DNA of 64,000 nucleotides from assembly GCA_903895595.1 (NCBI GenBank), contig CAITUP010000099.1, positions 1 to 64,000 on the forward strand. The letters run 5' to 3'. The translations under genes were made by a program, and so were the position numbers. Under the pieces are notes generated by a model, which was given only the letters and a program-made list of their open reading frames with translations, was not told the DNA's origin and did no database searches. Of this stretch, positions 20,262 to 29,735 are shown piece by piece. Numbering within the stretch: position 1 is the stretch's first letter; every line of letters begins with the position of its first letter. This stretch comes from an uncultured Acetobacteraceae bacterium (GTDB lineage: Bacteria > Pseudomonadota > Alphaproteobacteria > Acetobacterales > Acetobacteraceae).

Positions 20262-21354
20262 ACCGCGCGGGGTCTACCGCGGCGACGATGGACGCGGCCT
20301 CTCCGGGGTCGCGTCCCAGCAACAAGTCCGCGACCAATTGCCCCGCGGCGGGGGATGTCTGGATGCCGTAGCCGCCTTGGCCAACGGTCCAGAAAAACCC
20401 CTCGGCGCGTGGGTCCCAGCCGAAGCCGAGGCTGCCGTCCGGCGTGAAGGTGCGCAGGCCGGCCCAGCTGTGTTCGACGCGGCGGACCGGAATGTCCAGC
20501 GCCTGCTGCGTGCGGTCGATGCCGGTGGCGACGTCGATTTCCTCGGGGCGGACGTCGTGCGGGGTGTCGGGAGTTTCGTCGGCGGGGGAGACCATCAAGC
20601 GGGTTCTCGCTTCCGGCCGAGCGTACCATTTTTCCTGGACGTCGCAGATCATGGGCCAGTGTTCGACGTCGTGCGGGGCGGGGTCGACGATGGCGGCGGT
20701 GCGGCGCTTGGGAATCAGGCCGAGGGGGCGAACGCCCGCGATTTTGGCGATTTCGTCGCCCCAGGCGCCGGCGGCGTTGACGACGATGGGGGCTTGGAGG
20801 CTTTCGTGCGTCGTGGTTTCGACGTGCCACTGGCTGCTTTTGCGTTCGATCCGTCCGGCGCGGTGGCGCAGCGCGAGCGTGCCGCCGTTCTGGCGGAGTT
20901 GGCGCAGAAAGCCCTGGTGGATGGCGGAAACGTCCATATCGAACGCGTCGTCCTCCACCGCACCGGCGGCGGCGTAGCCGGGGCGGAGGGCGGGGACCAG
21001 GATGCGCGCGTCCGCTTCGGTGACACGGCGGAGGCCGGAGCCTTCCGCGATCGCCGAGTCCAGGTCCGGCAACTGTGCCGCGGTCGCGAGCAGCAGCACG
21101 GGGCGACGGCGCATCAACGGCACTTCGGCAAAACCGCGCGGCGGGTTTTCGAAAAACGTCCGCGACAGGCCGCTGAGTTCCCGCACGTCCCTCGGCCCAT
21201 AGTTGAGAATCCACAGCGCCGCCGACCTCCCGGTGGTGTGGTAACCGGCCGTTTCCTCGGCCTCGATCAGCGCCACGCGGCGGTGCGGCGACAGATGCGC
21301 GGCGGCGGTGGCGCCCGCGATACCCGCCCCGATGACGATAATGTCGTAAGCCAT
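20251..21354 (-). CDS. FAD-dependent oxidoreductase (DAO family)
   Basis: MAYDIIVIGAGIAGATAAAHLSPHRRVALIEAEETAGYHTTGRSAALW; C-terminal GGYGIQTSPAAGQLVAD. Confidence 0.85.
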   Translation of the reverse strand: MAYDIIVIGAGIAGATAAAHLSPHRRVALIEAEETAGYHTTGRSAALWILNYGPRDVRELSGLSRTFFENPPRGFAEVPLMRRRPVLLLATAAQLPDLDSAIAEGSGLRRVTEADARILVPALRPGYAAAGAVEDDAFDMDVSAIHQGFLRQLRQNGGTLALRHRAGRIERKSSQWHVETTTHESLQAPIVVNAAGAWGDEIAKIAGVRPLGLIPKRRTAAIVDPAPHDVEHWPMICDVQEKWYARPEARTRLMVSPADETPDTPHDVRPEEIDVATGIDRTQQALDIPVRRVEHSWAGLRTFTPDGSLGFGWDPRAEGFFWTVGQGGYGIQTSPAAGQLVADLLLGRDPGEAASIVAAVDPARFTP

Positions 21355-21416
21355 GCGTGCCCCTCTTGCCCCCGGCGCCGGAACGCGGAACGATGCGGTT
21401 TCCTATATGGGAGGGT

Positions 21417-22847
21417 ATGATGGTCGATTTGGTGGTGCGCGGCGATACCGTAGTGACTCCGCAGGGCGTAGGGGCGTACGACATCCTGATATCCGGCGGC
21501 CGGATCGCCGCTGTGGCGGCCAAGGGGAGCGTCGGGCTGCCTGAAGGTGTCCGGATCATCGATGTCGGCCAAAAAATCGTGATGCCCGGCGGCATCGACC
21601 CGCATGTGCATTGCAAGTGGCATTTGCCCAACCCCGATGGCTCCGCCGGCCTGACCGAACCGCCCGATGTGGTCAGCAAGGCCGCCGTGCATGGCGGCAC
21701 CACCACGATGATCGATTTTACCCGAGCCTCGCAGGGCGCGAACGTCCAGGATGCGATCGAACAGCGAGAGGAAGACTGGAAAGGCCACTCCGCCTGCGAT
21801 TACGCGCAGCATCTGATGGTCGAGGGCGCACTGCCGGTGCATTTGCCGGGCCAGGTGGCCGAGGCGATCCAGGCCGGGTTCCCCACCGTGAAAATCTTTA
21901 CCACCGACATCACCCCGTCCCGCAAAGGCCGCATGGTCGATTTCGGCGATATCTGGGAGATTTTCCAGGTGCTGGCCGCCAATCGCGGCATGGGCGTGAT
22001 CCACTCGGAAGACAACGACATCGTCATGCACATGTATGGCAAGCTGATCCGCGAAGGCCGGACCGGTTTCGCCAACATGGCCGAGGTGCACAACACCTTG
22101 TCCGAGGACATTTCGTTCCGCCGCGTCATGCGGCTGGCGGAGAAGGTGCCGGGCACCGCGCTTTACATGATGCACGTCTCCGCCGGCACCGGCGTCAACG
22201 CCATCCGCGATGCGCGTAAGCGCGGCGTGCCGATCTACGGCGAGAGCCTGCATCAATACATGTTGTATACCTCGGAGGATTATAAATCCCCGAACGGGCA
22301 GATCTATCATACCTACCCGTCGTTGAAATCGCCGGAGGATCAGGCCGAACTCTGGTCCGGCACGCTGGATGGCGCCATCAACTGCGTCGCCACCGACGAA
22401 ATCTGCTGCACCCTTGCGAAGAAACTGCAAGGCGCGCGCATCGACGATACAACGGGGGGCAACGCGGGCGTGGAGCCTCGGGTGGCGCTGATGTACACGG
22501 AAATGGTGGGCAAGCGCGGCTATTCGCTGAACCGCTTCGTCGATCTGGTTTCTACCAACGCGGCGAAAATCATGGGGTTGTATCCGCGCAAAGGCGCGTT
22601 GGCGGCGGGGTCGGATGCCGATATCTGCGTTCTGGATCCGGCGGATCAGCGGGTAATCACGGCGTCGGAACTGCACGAGGCCGATTACACGCCATGGGAA
22701 GGCCGCAAAATGGCAGCGTGGCCGTGCCTGACGGTGCTCCGCGGGAAAGTCGTTGTCGAGAACGGCGTGTTCAAAGGCAGCCTGAACGACGGCAAGTGGC
22801 AGCACCGCAAGGTCGCCCAGGAAATGTTCGACGGCCCGCAGCTTTGA
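21417..22847 (+). CDS. D-hydantoinase/dihydropyrimidinase
   Basis: MPGGIDPHVHCKWHLP, VKIFTTD (carbamylated-Lys region), VATDEICC; amidohydrolase pattern. Confidence 0.88.
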   Translation: MMVDLVVRGDTVVTPQGVGAYDILISGGRIAAVAAKGSVGLPEGVRIIDVGQKIVMPGGIDPHVHCKWHLPNPDGSAGLTEPPDVVSKAAVHGGTTTMIDFTRASQGANVQDAIEQREEDWKGHSACDYAQHLMVEGALPVHLPGQVAEAIQAGFPTVKIFTTDITPSRKGRMVDFGDIWEIFQVLAANRGMGVIHSEDNDIVMHMYGKLIREGRTGFANMAEVHNTLSEDISFRRVMRLAEKVPGTALYMMHVSAGTGVNAIRDARKRGVPIYGESLHQYMLYTSEDYKSPNGQIYHTYPSLKSPEDQAELWSGTLDGAINCVATDEICCTLAKKLQGARIDDTTGGNAGVEPRVALMYTEMVGKRGYSLNRFVDLVSTNAAKIMGLYPRKGALAAGSDADICVLDPADQRVITASELHEADYTPWEGRKMAAWPCLTVLRGKVVVENGVFKGSLNDGKWQHRKVAQEMFDGPQL

Positions 22848-23131
22848 CGCTTGCCGAACTGCGCGACCTGCTGCGCGATTGCCTGGTTCTGTGGGGCGTC
22901 GCGGGGCGGGTCGAGGTGGATGACGACGGCGTGTCGGTCGTAACGGCGGATGGCGCGTTTTCCCTGGCCGCGGCAGACCCGGATTTGCACCCGGTGCGAT
23001 GGTTCATGCAAACACCGGAACGACGCGCCGCCGGAGCACCGCCGCGCGCCGTCCCGTCGATCGTCGCGGCTTTGTCGCGCATGCGGAACGCGTTGGGCGC
23101 CGAGGGTGGCGCCGCGCCAAGATTTGGTTGA
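22844..23131 (+). CDS. Hypothetical protein, TTG start overlapping the hydantoinase stop
   Basis: TLAELRDLLRDCLVLWGVAGRVEVDDDGVSVVTADGAFSLAAADPDLHPVRWFMQTPERRAAGAPPRAVPSIVAALSRMRNAL; coding-like sequence coupled to both neighbours. Confidence 0.6.
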   Translation: MTLAELRDLLRDCLVLWGVAGRVEVDDDGVSVVTADGAFSLAAADPDLHPVRWFMQTPERRAAGAPPRAVPSIVAALSRMRNALGAEGGAAPRFG

Positions 23132-23144
23132 AGGGAACAGGAAA

Positions 23145-23945
23145 ATGTCCGAGCTGAAATCGATTCTGCGGAATCATATGAAGGAGAAATTGGCGCGCGG
23201 GGAAGTCGTGGCCTCCATGACCGTGCGGTCGTCCCGCACCATCGAAATCGCCCGCATCGCGCAAACCGCCGGGTTCGATACGATCTACGTCGATATGGAA
23301 CACAACACGCTGTCGATGGACGCGGTCTGCCAAATCTGCCAGTCGGCGCAACAAATCGGCATCACGCCGATGGTGCGTGTGCCCGCCAATACCCCGGAAT
23401 ATATTTGCAGGGTTCTGGATGGCGGCGCCATGGGCGTCATCACACCGCATGTCCGCTCCGCCGCCGAAGCGAAAGAGATGGTCAATCTGGTGAAATTCCC
23501 GCCGATCGGGCATCGATCCTCGGGCGGAGCACTGTCGCAGTTTCATTATCGCAGCTTCCCGCTGACGGAAACGCAGGCGGCGATGAACGACGCGACGTCG
23601 CTGGTGCTGATGATGGAAACCGTCGACGCGTTGGAAAATGTCGAGGAAATCATCGCGGTCGAAGGCGTGGACATGTTGCTGATCGGCAGCAACGACCTGT
23701 GCGGCGAGCTGGGGATTTCCGGGCAGTACGATCATCCTTTATTAAAGGCCGCTTTCGAGCGGACAATCGCGGCGGCACAAAAAGTGGGCAAACACGTGGG
23801 GATCGGCGGGCTCGCCGGTCGCGACGATCTCATGACCAAATTCGTGCAAATGGGTGCTCGGTATGTTTCCACCGGCACCGATCTGGCGTTTTTGTTGTCG
23901 GCTTGCTCGGCGCGGGCGAAGTTCGTGCGGGGGATACAGGTTTAA
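23145..23945 (+). CDS. HpcH/HpaI aldolase family protein
   Basis: AQTAGFDTIYVDMEHNTLSMDAV...MVRVPANTPEYICRVLDGGAMGVITPHVRSA...MMETVDALENVEEI. Confidence 0.9.
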   Translation: MSELKSILRNHMKEKLARGEVVASMTVRSSRTIEIARIAQTAGFDTIYVDMEHNTLSMDAVCQICQSAQQIGITPMVRVPANTPEYICRVLDGGAMGVITPHVRSAAEAKEMVNLVKFPPIGHRSSGGALSQFHYRSFPLTETQAAMNDATSLVLMMETVDALENVEEIIAVEGVDMLLIGSNDLCGELGISGQYDHPLLKAAFERTIAAAQKVGKHVGIGGLAGRDDLMTKFVQMGARYVSTGTDLAFLLSACSARAKFVRGIQV

Positions 23946-24826
23946 GTGTGAGAAAACATCCTGCGCCCCGCCGTCGAAAGGCGGGCGCACAGGATGGAGC
24001 CGGTCTTCGATTCCGTAACGAACAACGTCTTGTTGTCCGTCCCCCCGAACGCGATATTCGTCGTCATTTCCCCCGCCGAGGTCGCGATGAAGTGCAGCGG
24101 CAACCCGATCCGGCTGTAAACCCACACGCCACCCAAAGTCGGATGCGCAACCACCACATTCCCGTCGTCATCCAAAGCCACCCCATCCGGCCCGGCGCAG
24201 GGCAACGTTGCGAACAACCCAGCCCGTTTCGCGGGATCGTCCAGGTCGATCCGCCACACCGCGTTCGCCCGGGTCACCGCGACATACAGCGCATTTTCCC
24301 GCTTGCTCAGCACCAACCCATTCGGGCTCGGCGCGTTGGCGATAACGGTGTCCAAGCTCCCATTATCCCGCAGGCAATACACATGCCCCGAGGGATCCTG
24401 CAGCCCGGAGCGCCCCTGATCGGTAAAATACAAATCGCCATTCCCAGCGAAATGCAGATCGTTCAACCCCTTGAACCGCTCCCCCGCCTTAGGGCCGGAG
24501 AGCACATTCTCGATCTTCCCGGTCGCGGTATCCAGCACCATCAGCCCGTTCTTGCGATCGGCGATAAAAGCGCGGCCGTCCTTATGCAGCTTCAAACCGT
24601 TCGGGGTGCCGTCGTATTCGACGAGGACCTCCCACTGTTTGTCCATGGAAATGCGGTAGATGCGCCCGGCCTGGATATCGACGCACAACAAATTTCCGGC
24701 GCGGTCGATCGAAGGGCCTTCGAGGAAACCAGCCCGCTGGCCATTGGCACGTTTCGCGAGATGGTCTGGGATTTTGGTGAAAATTTCGGAGGTGTGGGTT
24801 TGCAACGTCGGGATCGGGTAAGTCAT
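23942..24826 (-). CDS. SMP-30/gluconolactonase/LRE family protein
   Basis: FLEGPSIDRAGNLLCVDIQAGRIYRI...GPDGVALDDDGNVVVAHPTLGGVWVY. Confidence 0.9.
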   Translation of the reverse strand: MTYPIPTLQTHTSEIFTKIPDHLAKRANGQRAGFLEGPSIDRAGNLLCVDIQAGRIYRISMDKQWEVLVEYDGTPNGLKLHKDGRAFIADRKNGLMVLDTATGKIENVLSGPKAGERFKGLNDLHFAGNGDLYFTDQGRSGLQDPSGHVYCLRDNGSLDTVIANAPSPNGLVLSKRENALYVAVTRANAVWRIDLDDPAKRAGLFATLPCAGPDGVALDDDGNVVVAHPTLGGVWVYSRIGLPLHFIATSAGEMTTNIAFGGTDNKTLFVTESKTGSILCARLSTAGRRMFSHT

Positions 24827-24854
24827 CGGTTCGGGTCCGTTCGATCTAACAAAC

Positions 24855-24928
24855 CGTCATGGTCGGGCTTGACCCGACCATCTCAGGCCAATGGGATAAA
24901 GATGGTCGCGTTAAACCCGACCATGACG
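24855..24928. repeat. REP-like palindromic element, compound (R2)
   Basis: CGTCATGGTCGGGCTTGACCCGACCATCTCAGGCCAATGGGATAAAGATGGTCGCGTTAAACCCGACCATGACG. Confidence 0.75.
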
Positions 24929-24938
24929 AATAAGGGGG

Positions 24939-26141
24939 TCACACCACGCCATCGGCACGAAGCCCATCGATCTCCGCCGCCGAAAACCCAGCGGCGGCCA
25001 ACACGGCATCGGTATGCTCGCCCAAGGACGGCGGCGGCGCGGTAATCGGCACCGCCTTCCCGCCCAGCTTGTAACCGGCGCCGACAACCTGGACATCCCG
25101 ATCCAAAGCCGGAACGTGAACGGTCTGCAACTGCCCACGCTCCCGCAATTGCGTGTGTTCCGCGATCTGCGGCACGGTGTAGACAGGCCCGGCCGGCACG
25201 CCATGAGCGATCAGTTTCGCTTCCCAAGTGGCAGCGGTATCCGTTGCCAGATGTGCCTCCAGAATCTCCTGCAATACCCGCTGATTCTTCATCCGGTCAT
25301 CCCGTTCCGCGAACCGGGGATCGGTTTTCAGTTCCGGCAATCCCAACGCATCGCAAGTGGCTGAAAACTGTTTTTGCTCGTTATTAACGATATTTATCGG
25401 TCCATCGCCGGTACGGAACGTTCCCGATGGCGCCGACGTTTGGCTGTGGTTGCCGATCGGTTTCGGCACATTCCCGGCGTTCAGGTAATTCGACACCGTC
25501 CAAGCCGTAATGCTGCCGACCGAGGAATCCAGCATGGAAACGTCGATCGTCTCACCCTCCCCGGTCGCGTTGCGGCGGACCAAGGATGCCGCAATTGCAA
25601 AGGCGGCCGTGATTGCGGCGGTCGTGTCGCACACCACCAGCCCGGCTTTCATCGGCGCGGTGTCCGCATCGCCCGTCAGGCTCATCAACCCGCAATAACC
25701 CTGGATGATCTGATCGTAGCTGGCCCGTTGCGCCAGCGGGCCGGTTTGCCCGAAGCCCGACACGGCGCAGTAGATCAAACGAGGGTTCAACGTCCGCAAA
25801 GCCGCCGCCGACAGACCCAGCCGATCCATGGCGCCAGGGCGGAAATTCTCCAACACCACATCCGCGTCCAAAACCAACCGCCGGAACACATCCTTGCCGC
25901 GTTCCGATTTCAAATTCAGCGACAGGGATTTCTTGTTGGAATTGAACGCCAGATACGACGTGCCCATCTGCTTGCGTCCGGCGGACAGATCGGTCCCCAT
26001 CTTGCGCGACAGGTCGCCAATGCCGGGCACCTCGATCTTGATGACCTCGGCCCCCATCAGTGCGAGCTGATACGACGCCAGCGGCCCGGCGATCACATTC
26101 GACAGGTCCAGGACACGGATACCCGCAAGCGGCAGGCTCAT
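24939..26141 (-). CDS. CaiB/BaiF CoA-transferase family protein
   Basis: MSLPLAGIRVLDLSNVIAGPLASYQLALMGAEVIKIE...LGEHTDAVLAAAGFSAAEI. Confidence 0.92.
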   Translation of the reverse strand: MSLPLAGIRVLDLSNVIAGPLASYQLALMGAEVIKIEVPGIGDLSRKMGTDLSAGRKQMGTSYLAFNSNKKSLSLNLKSERGKDVFRRLVLDADVVLENFRPGAMDRLGLSAAALRTLNPRLIYCAVSGFGQTGPLAQRASYDQIIQGYCGLMSLTGDADTAPMKAGLVVCDTTAAITAAFAIAASLVRRNATGEGETIDVSMLDSSVGSITAWTVSNYLNAGNVPKPIGNHSQTSAPSGTFRTGDGPINIVNNEQKQFSATCDALGLPELKTDPRFAERDDRMKNQRVLQEILEAHLATDTAATWEAKLIAHGVPAGPVYTVPQIAEHTQLRERGQLQTVHVPALDRDVQVVGAGYKLGGKAVPITAPPPSLGEHTDAVLAAAGFSAAEIDGLRADGVV

Positions 26142-27103
26142 GCGGACGCTCCCTCACGCACCGCGGCGCGCAATTTCGCCAAATTACCCCCCTGTTTGAT
26201 CGATCCCGGCAACGGATGGCCAACAATGTCCTCGGCCAGCATCGCGCACTCGATCAGCACATCCAGGTTCACGCCGGTTTCGATGCCCATTTCGTGGCAG
26301 AGGAACACGAGGTCCTCGGTCGATACATTGCCGGCCGCGCCTTTATGCGCCGCGAAGGGACAGCCACCCAATCCGCCCACGGCCGCATCGAATTTCGTGA
26401 CGCCCATTTCCAGCCCCGCGTAAGCATTGGCGATGCCCATGCCGCGGGTGTCGTGCAGATGCAGGCTTAACGGCGCATCCGGGTACCGGTCGCGCACCGC
26501 GCCGATGACCCGCTTGATCGTCACCGGCGTCGCCCAGGCCATGGTGTCGGCGAGCGAAACCTTCTCGTATTCGATGCCATGTTCCTCGGCCAACGCCATC
26601 AGCGTGCCGACGCACTCGACCACTTTCTCCACCGCGATATCGCCCTGGAAATTGCAGCCGAAGGCGTTGGAAACGGATGCGTCGCGGACGGGAATGCCGA
26701 GTTCCTTGTAACGCGCGATTTCCCCATGCGTGTGCACCAGATGCTGTTCCGGTGTCCGGTTGATGTTGCGCTTCATGAACACGTCGGAGGGATAGACGCG
26801 CACCTTCCCCTCCAGCGTCAGCTTGCCGGTGACGCGCGCGCGTTCCAGCCCGGCATCGTTGAACCACAAGGCGGTATAATCCACCCCCGGCACGACCCGC
26901 ATCCGCTGCACGATATCGTCGGCGTCCGCCATGCCCGGCACCTGCTTGCGGCTGACGAAGGATGCCACTTGGATGCGGCGCAAACCGGTATCCGACAACG
27001 CATCGACCAGCGCGACCTTCCGGTCGGTCGAGATGGGGCCTTTTTCGATCTGAAAACCCTCGCGCGGGCCTTCCTCGGTGATGAGGACAGCGGACGGGAC
27101 CAT
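26138..27103 (-). CDS. Hydroxymethylglutaryl-CoA lyase family
   Basis: EEGPREGFQIEKGPISTDRKVALVDALSDTGLRRIQVASFVS...SLHLHDTRGMGIANAYAGLEMGVTKFDAAVGGLGGCPFAA. Confidence 0.92.
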   Translation of the reverse strand: MVPSAVLITEEGPREGFQIEKGPISTDRKVALVDALSDTGLRRIQVASFVSRKQVPGMADADDIVQRMRVVPGVDYTALWFNDAGLERARVTGKLTLEGKVRVYPSDVFMKRNINRTPEQHLVHTHGEIARYKELGIPVRDASVSNAFGCNFQGDIAVEKVVECVGTLMALAEEHGIEYEKVSLADTMAWATPVTIKRVIGAVRDRYPDAPLSLHLHDTRGMGIANAYAGLEMGVTKFDAAVGGLGGCPFAAHKGAAGNVSTEDLVFLCHEMGIETGVNLDVLIECAMLAEDIVGHPLPGSIKQGGNLAKLRAAVREGASA

Positions 27104-27104
27104 A

Positions 27105-28271
27105 TCAGAACACTCCGAAACCCATGATGCCATCGACGGGATCGAAATCGCCGACGATTTTCTTGCCGATCAGATCGCGCAGCGTTTCCGACGCGCCGCC
27201 GCCGATCGAGCCGTAGCGGGCGCCGCGATAGAAGCGGGACACCGGGAATTCGTCGGTGAAGCCGAAACCGCCATGGACCTGCACGGCCTCGGTGGTGATG
27301 CGCAGCGACATTTCGTTGCAGAATATTTTCGCGGCCGCCGCCAGGAACGGATCGGGGAAGGGATTGGCCGACAGGCAAGCGCGGTACAACAGACCGCGGC
27401 CGGCCTCGATGTCCTTGAACATGTCTGCGAGCTTCCAGCGCATGCCTTGGAAATCCGAAATCGGTTTTCCGAAAATCGTGCGTTCACGGACATAGTTGAC
27501 CGCTTCGTCGAACGCGCCCTCGGCCAAGCCCAAGGAAATCGACGGGTTCAGGCAGCGTTGCGTGTTGAACGCGGACAGCAATTTCCGAAAACCGTCCTCG
27601 CGGATGACAAGGTTTTCCAGCGGCAATTCGCAGTCGTCGAACTGGATCTCGTGCAGGTTCTCGCCGCCCATGGTGTGGTAGGTGCCGGTCACCGCAAAAC
27701 CCTTGGTGTCGGGCTCGACCAGGACGCAGCCGATGCCTTCCCGCCCCGGCTTGCCGTCGATCCGGGTGAATACCACGAACATGCCGGCCTCTTTGGCGCG
27801 ACTGATCAGCGTTTTGGTGCCTTTCAGGATGACGCGGTCGCCGACGATGCGGGCGTTGGTGCGGTAGTTCGCGACATCCGTGCCGGCGTGCGGTTCGGTC
27901 ATGCACACCGCCAGGATGCAGTCGCCGCTGACGACGGCGGGCAGGATGCGTTCGCGGATCGACGGGGGCGCGTAGCGGGCGATCACGCGGGTTTGCACCC
28001 CGGCCTCCCCCAGCACAGCCATGGCGGTCACGTAATCGACCTTGGCGATTTCCTCCAGGATCAGCGCGGTATCCAGGATGGGCAGGCCGAGGCCGCCGTA
28101 TTCCTCCGGCACCGACATGCCCAGCACGCCCAACGCCGCAAGTTTCTTCATGTTTTCCCAGGGGAAAGTGCCGTCCATCCAGCGCATGGCGTTCGGCTTG
28201 AATTCGGTCTGCGCGAGCTCGCGCACCGATTGGATCATTTCGCGCTGTTGGGCACTGATGTGGAAGTCCAT
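27105..28271 (-). CDS. Acyl-CoA dehydrogenase
   Basis: EEYGGLGLPILDTALILEEIAKVDYVTAMAVLGE...SDFQGMRWKLADM...VQVHGGFGFTDEFPVSRFYR. Confidence 0.92.
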   Translation of the reverse strand: MDFHISAQQREMIQSVRELAQTEFKPNAMRWMDGTFPWENMKKLAALGVLGMSVPEEYGGLGLPILDTALILEEIAKVDYVTAMAVLGEAGVQTRVIARYAPPSIRERILPAVVSGDCILAVCMTEPHAGTDVANYRTNARIVGDRVILKGTKTLISRAKEAGMFVVFTRIDGKPGREGIGCVLVEPDTKGFAVTGTYHTMGGENLHEIQFDDCELPLENLVIREDGFRKLLSAFNTQRCLNPSISLGLAEGAFDEAVNYVRERTIFGKPISDFQGMRWKLADMFKDIEAGRGLLYRACLSANPFPDPFLAAAAKIFCNEMSLRITTEAVQVHGGFGFTDEFPVSRFYRGARYGSIGGGASETLRDLIGKKIVGDFDPVDGIMGFGVF

Positions 28272-28295
28272 GGTCTATTCCCTCTTAAAGTGGCG

Positions 28296-28685
28296 CTAGC
28301 TTAACGCATGCGGGAATTTGGCCAACACCCGGCGCCAGGCGGCATCCATGGCGGGCGTCCACTCGTCGCCCAGGATCTCCCGAAAAACCGTCATGACGAC
28401 ACGGAAGAAGGTGTCGAATACCTCGGGCGCGACGCCGAGGCCGACGTGGTTGACGCGTTCGATCTCCACCAGCCCGACAGCGTAGGAATCGCCGGTGGCG
28501 CAGTCCAGCAGTGCCTCCAGGGTGACAGCCATCATCTCGCCGCGGACCAGACCGGCAGTGTCGCGGACGAACAGGGCTTCGACCTCGGGGTTCTCGGCAA
28601 ACAGGCGCTGGAACACCGAAGGCGCCGGGTCGCCGGCGCGTTCCGCCACCAGTTCCAGGCATTTTTCTATGATTTCTGCGTCCAT
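28296..28685 (-). CDS. Globin-like protein (single domain)
   Basis: VFQRLFAENPEVEALF ... NHVGLGVAPEVFDTFFRVVMTVFREILGDEWTPAMDAAWRRVL: globin F8-His and H-helix pattern. Confidence 0.7.
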   Translation of the reverse strand: MDAEIIEKCLELVAERAGDPAPSVFQRLFAENPEVEALFVRDTAGLVRGEMMAVTLEALLDCATGDSYAVGLVEIERVNHVGLGVAPEVFDTFFRVVMTVFREILGDEWTPAMDAAWRRVLAKFPHALS

Positions 28686-28769
28686 CGGGGCAGCATGCCA
28701 GGAAGCGGTTTGGCATTCCAGCAGGCCGATGCTACCAAGCTACCGCACAGTATCTTGGAGCAGCTGCAC

Positions 28770-29735
28770 GTGAACGACGCGCTTCCGCCGGGGCTATCCC
28801 CCCTGCAATCGATCGATCAGGTCGACCTGGGATTGTCCGCCGCCGGCTATATCGCCAATAGGCAAATTTCGACCGCCATCTACATGGCGCACCATCTCCA
28901 AAAGCCCATCCTCGTCGAAGGCCCGGCCGGCGTCGGTAAGACCGAACTGGCGAAATCCGTCGCGGCCTGGATGAAGCTGCCGCTGATCCGTATGCAGTGC
29001 TATGAAGGCCTCGATGAATCCAAGGCCTTGTACGAGTGGAAATACGGCAAGCAGCTGCTGTACACTCAAATCCTTAAGGACAAGATTTCGTCCGTCATCG
29101 GCGAGTCCGATAATCTGGCGACGTCGCTGGATAAGCTGCACGCGTTCGGGGATATCTTCTTCTCCAAGCAGTTTCTGGAACCGCGCCCCTTGCTGCGCGC
29201 GCTGGAGGAACCGGGCGGCGCCGTCCTGCTGATCGACGAGATCGACAAATCGGACCAGGAGTTCGAGGCGTTCCTGCTGGAAATCCTGTCGGACTTTCAG
29301 GTGACGATTCCGGAAATCGGCACCGTCGGCGCCATCGTGCCGCCGATCGTGCTGCTGACGTCCAACTCCACCCGCGACCTCGGCGACGCGTTGAAGCGCC
29401 GCTGCCTGCATCTGCATATCGGCTTCCCGGATGAGAAGCTGGAGGCGAAAATCATCGCCTCCCGCGTGCCGGGGATCGATGCGTCGCTGTTAAAGCAACT
29501 CGTCAGCTTTGTGCAGCAGCTGCGCGCGCTGGACCTGAAGAAGGTGCCCTCGGTCAGCGAGACGATCGACTGGGCGAAGGTGCTGGTTCTGCTGCACACG
29601 TCGGTCCTCAGCGTCGATCTCGTCCGCGATACGCTGAATGTATTGTTAAAATTCGAGGCCGACATCGAAGCCGCCGGCAAGCAAATCGCCGGCCTGACCC
29701 ACAAGGCTCGGGCTGACGGGGGCGTGGCGGGCTGA
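28770..29735 (+). CDS. MoxR-type AAA+ ATPase (module 1)
   Basis: ILVEGPAGVGKTELAKSVA Walker A; GGAVLLIDEIDKSDQEFEAFLLEILSDFQ Walker B; GTG start assumed. Confidence 0.88.
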   Translation: MNDALPPGLSPLQSIDQVDLGLSAAGYIANRQISTAIYMAHHLQKPILVEGPAGVGKTELAKSVAAWMKLPLIRMQCYEGLDESKALYEWKYGKQLLYTQILKDKISSVIGESDNLATSLDKLHAFGDIFFSKQFLEPRPLLRALEEPGGAVLLIDEIDKSDQEFEAFLLEILSDFQVTIPEIGTVGAIVPPIVLLTSNSTRDLGDALKRRCLHLHIGFPDEKLEAKIIASRVPGIDASLLKQLVSFVQQLRALDLKKVPSVSETIDWAKVLVLLHTSVLSVDLVRDTLNVLLKFEADIEAAGKQIAGLTHKARADGGVAG

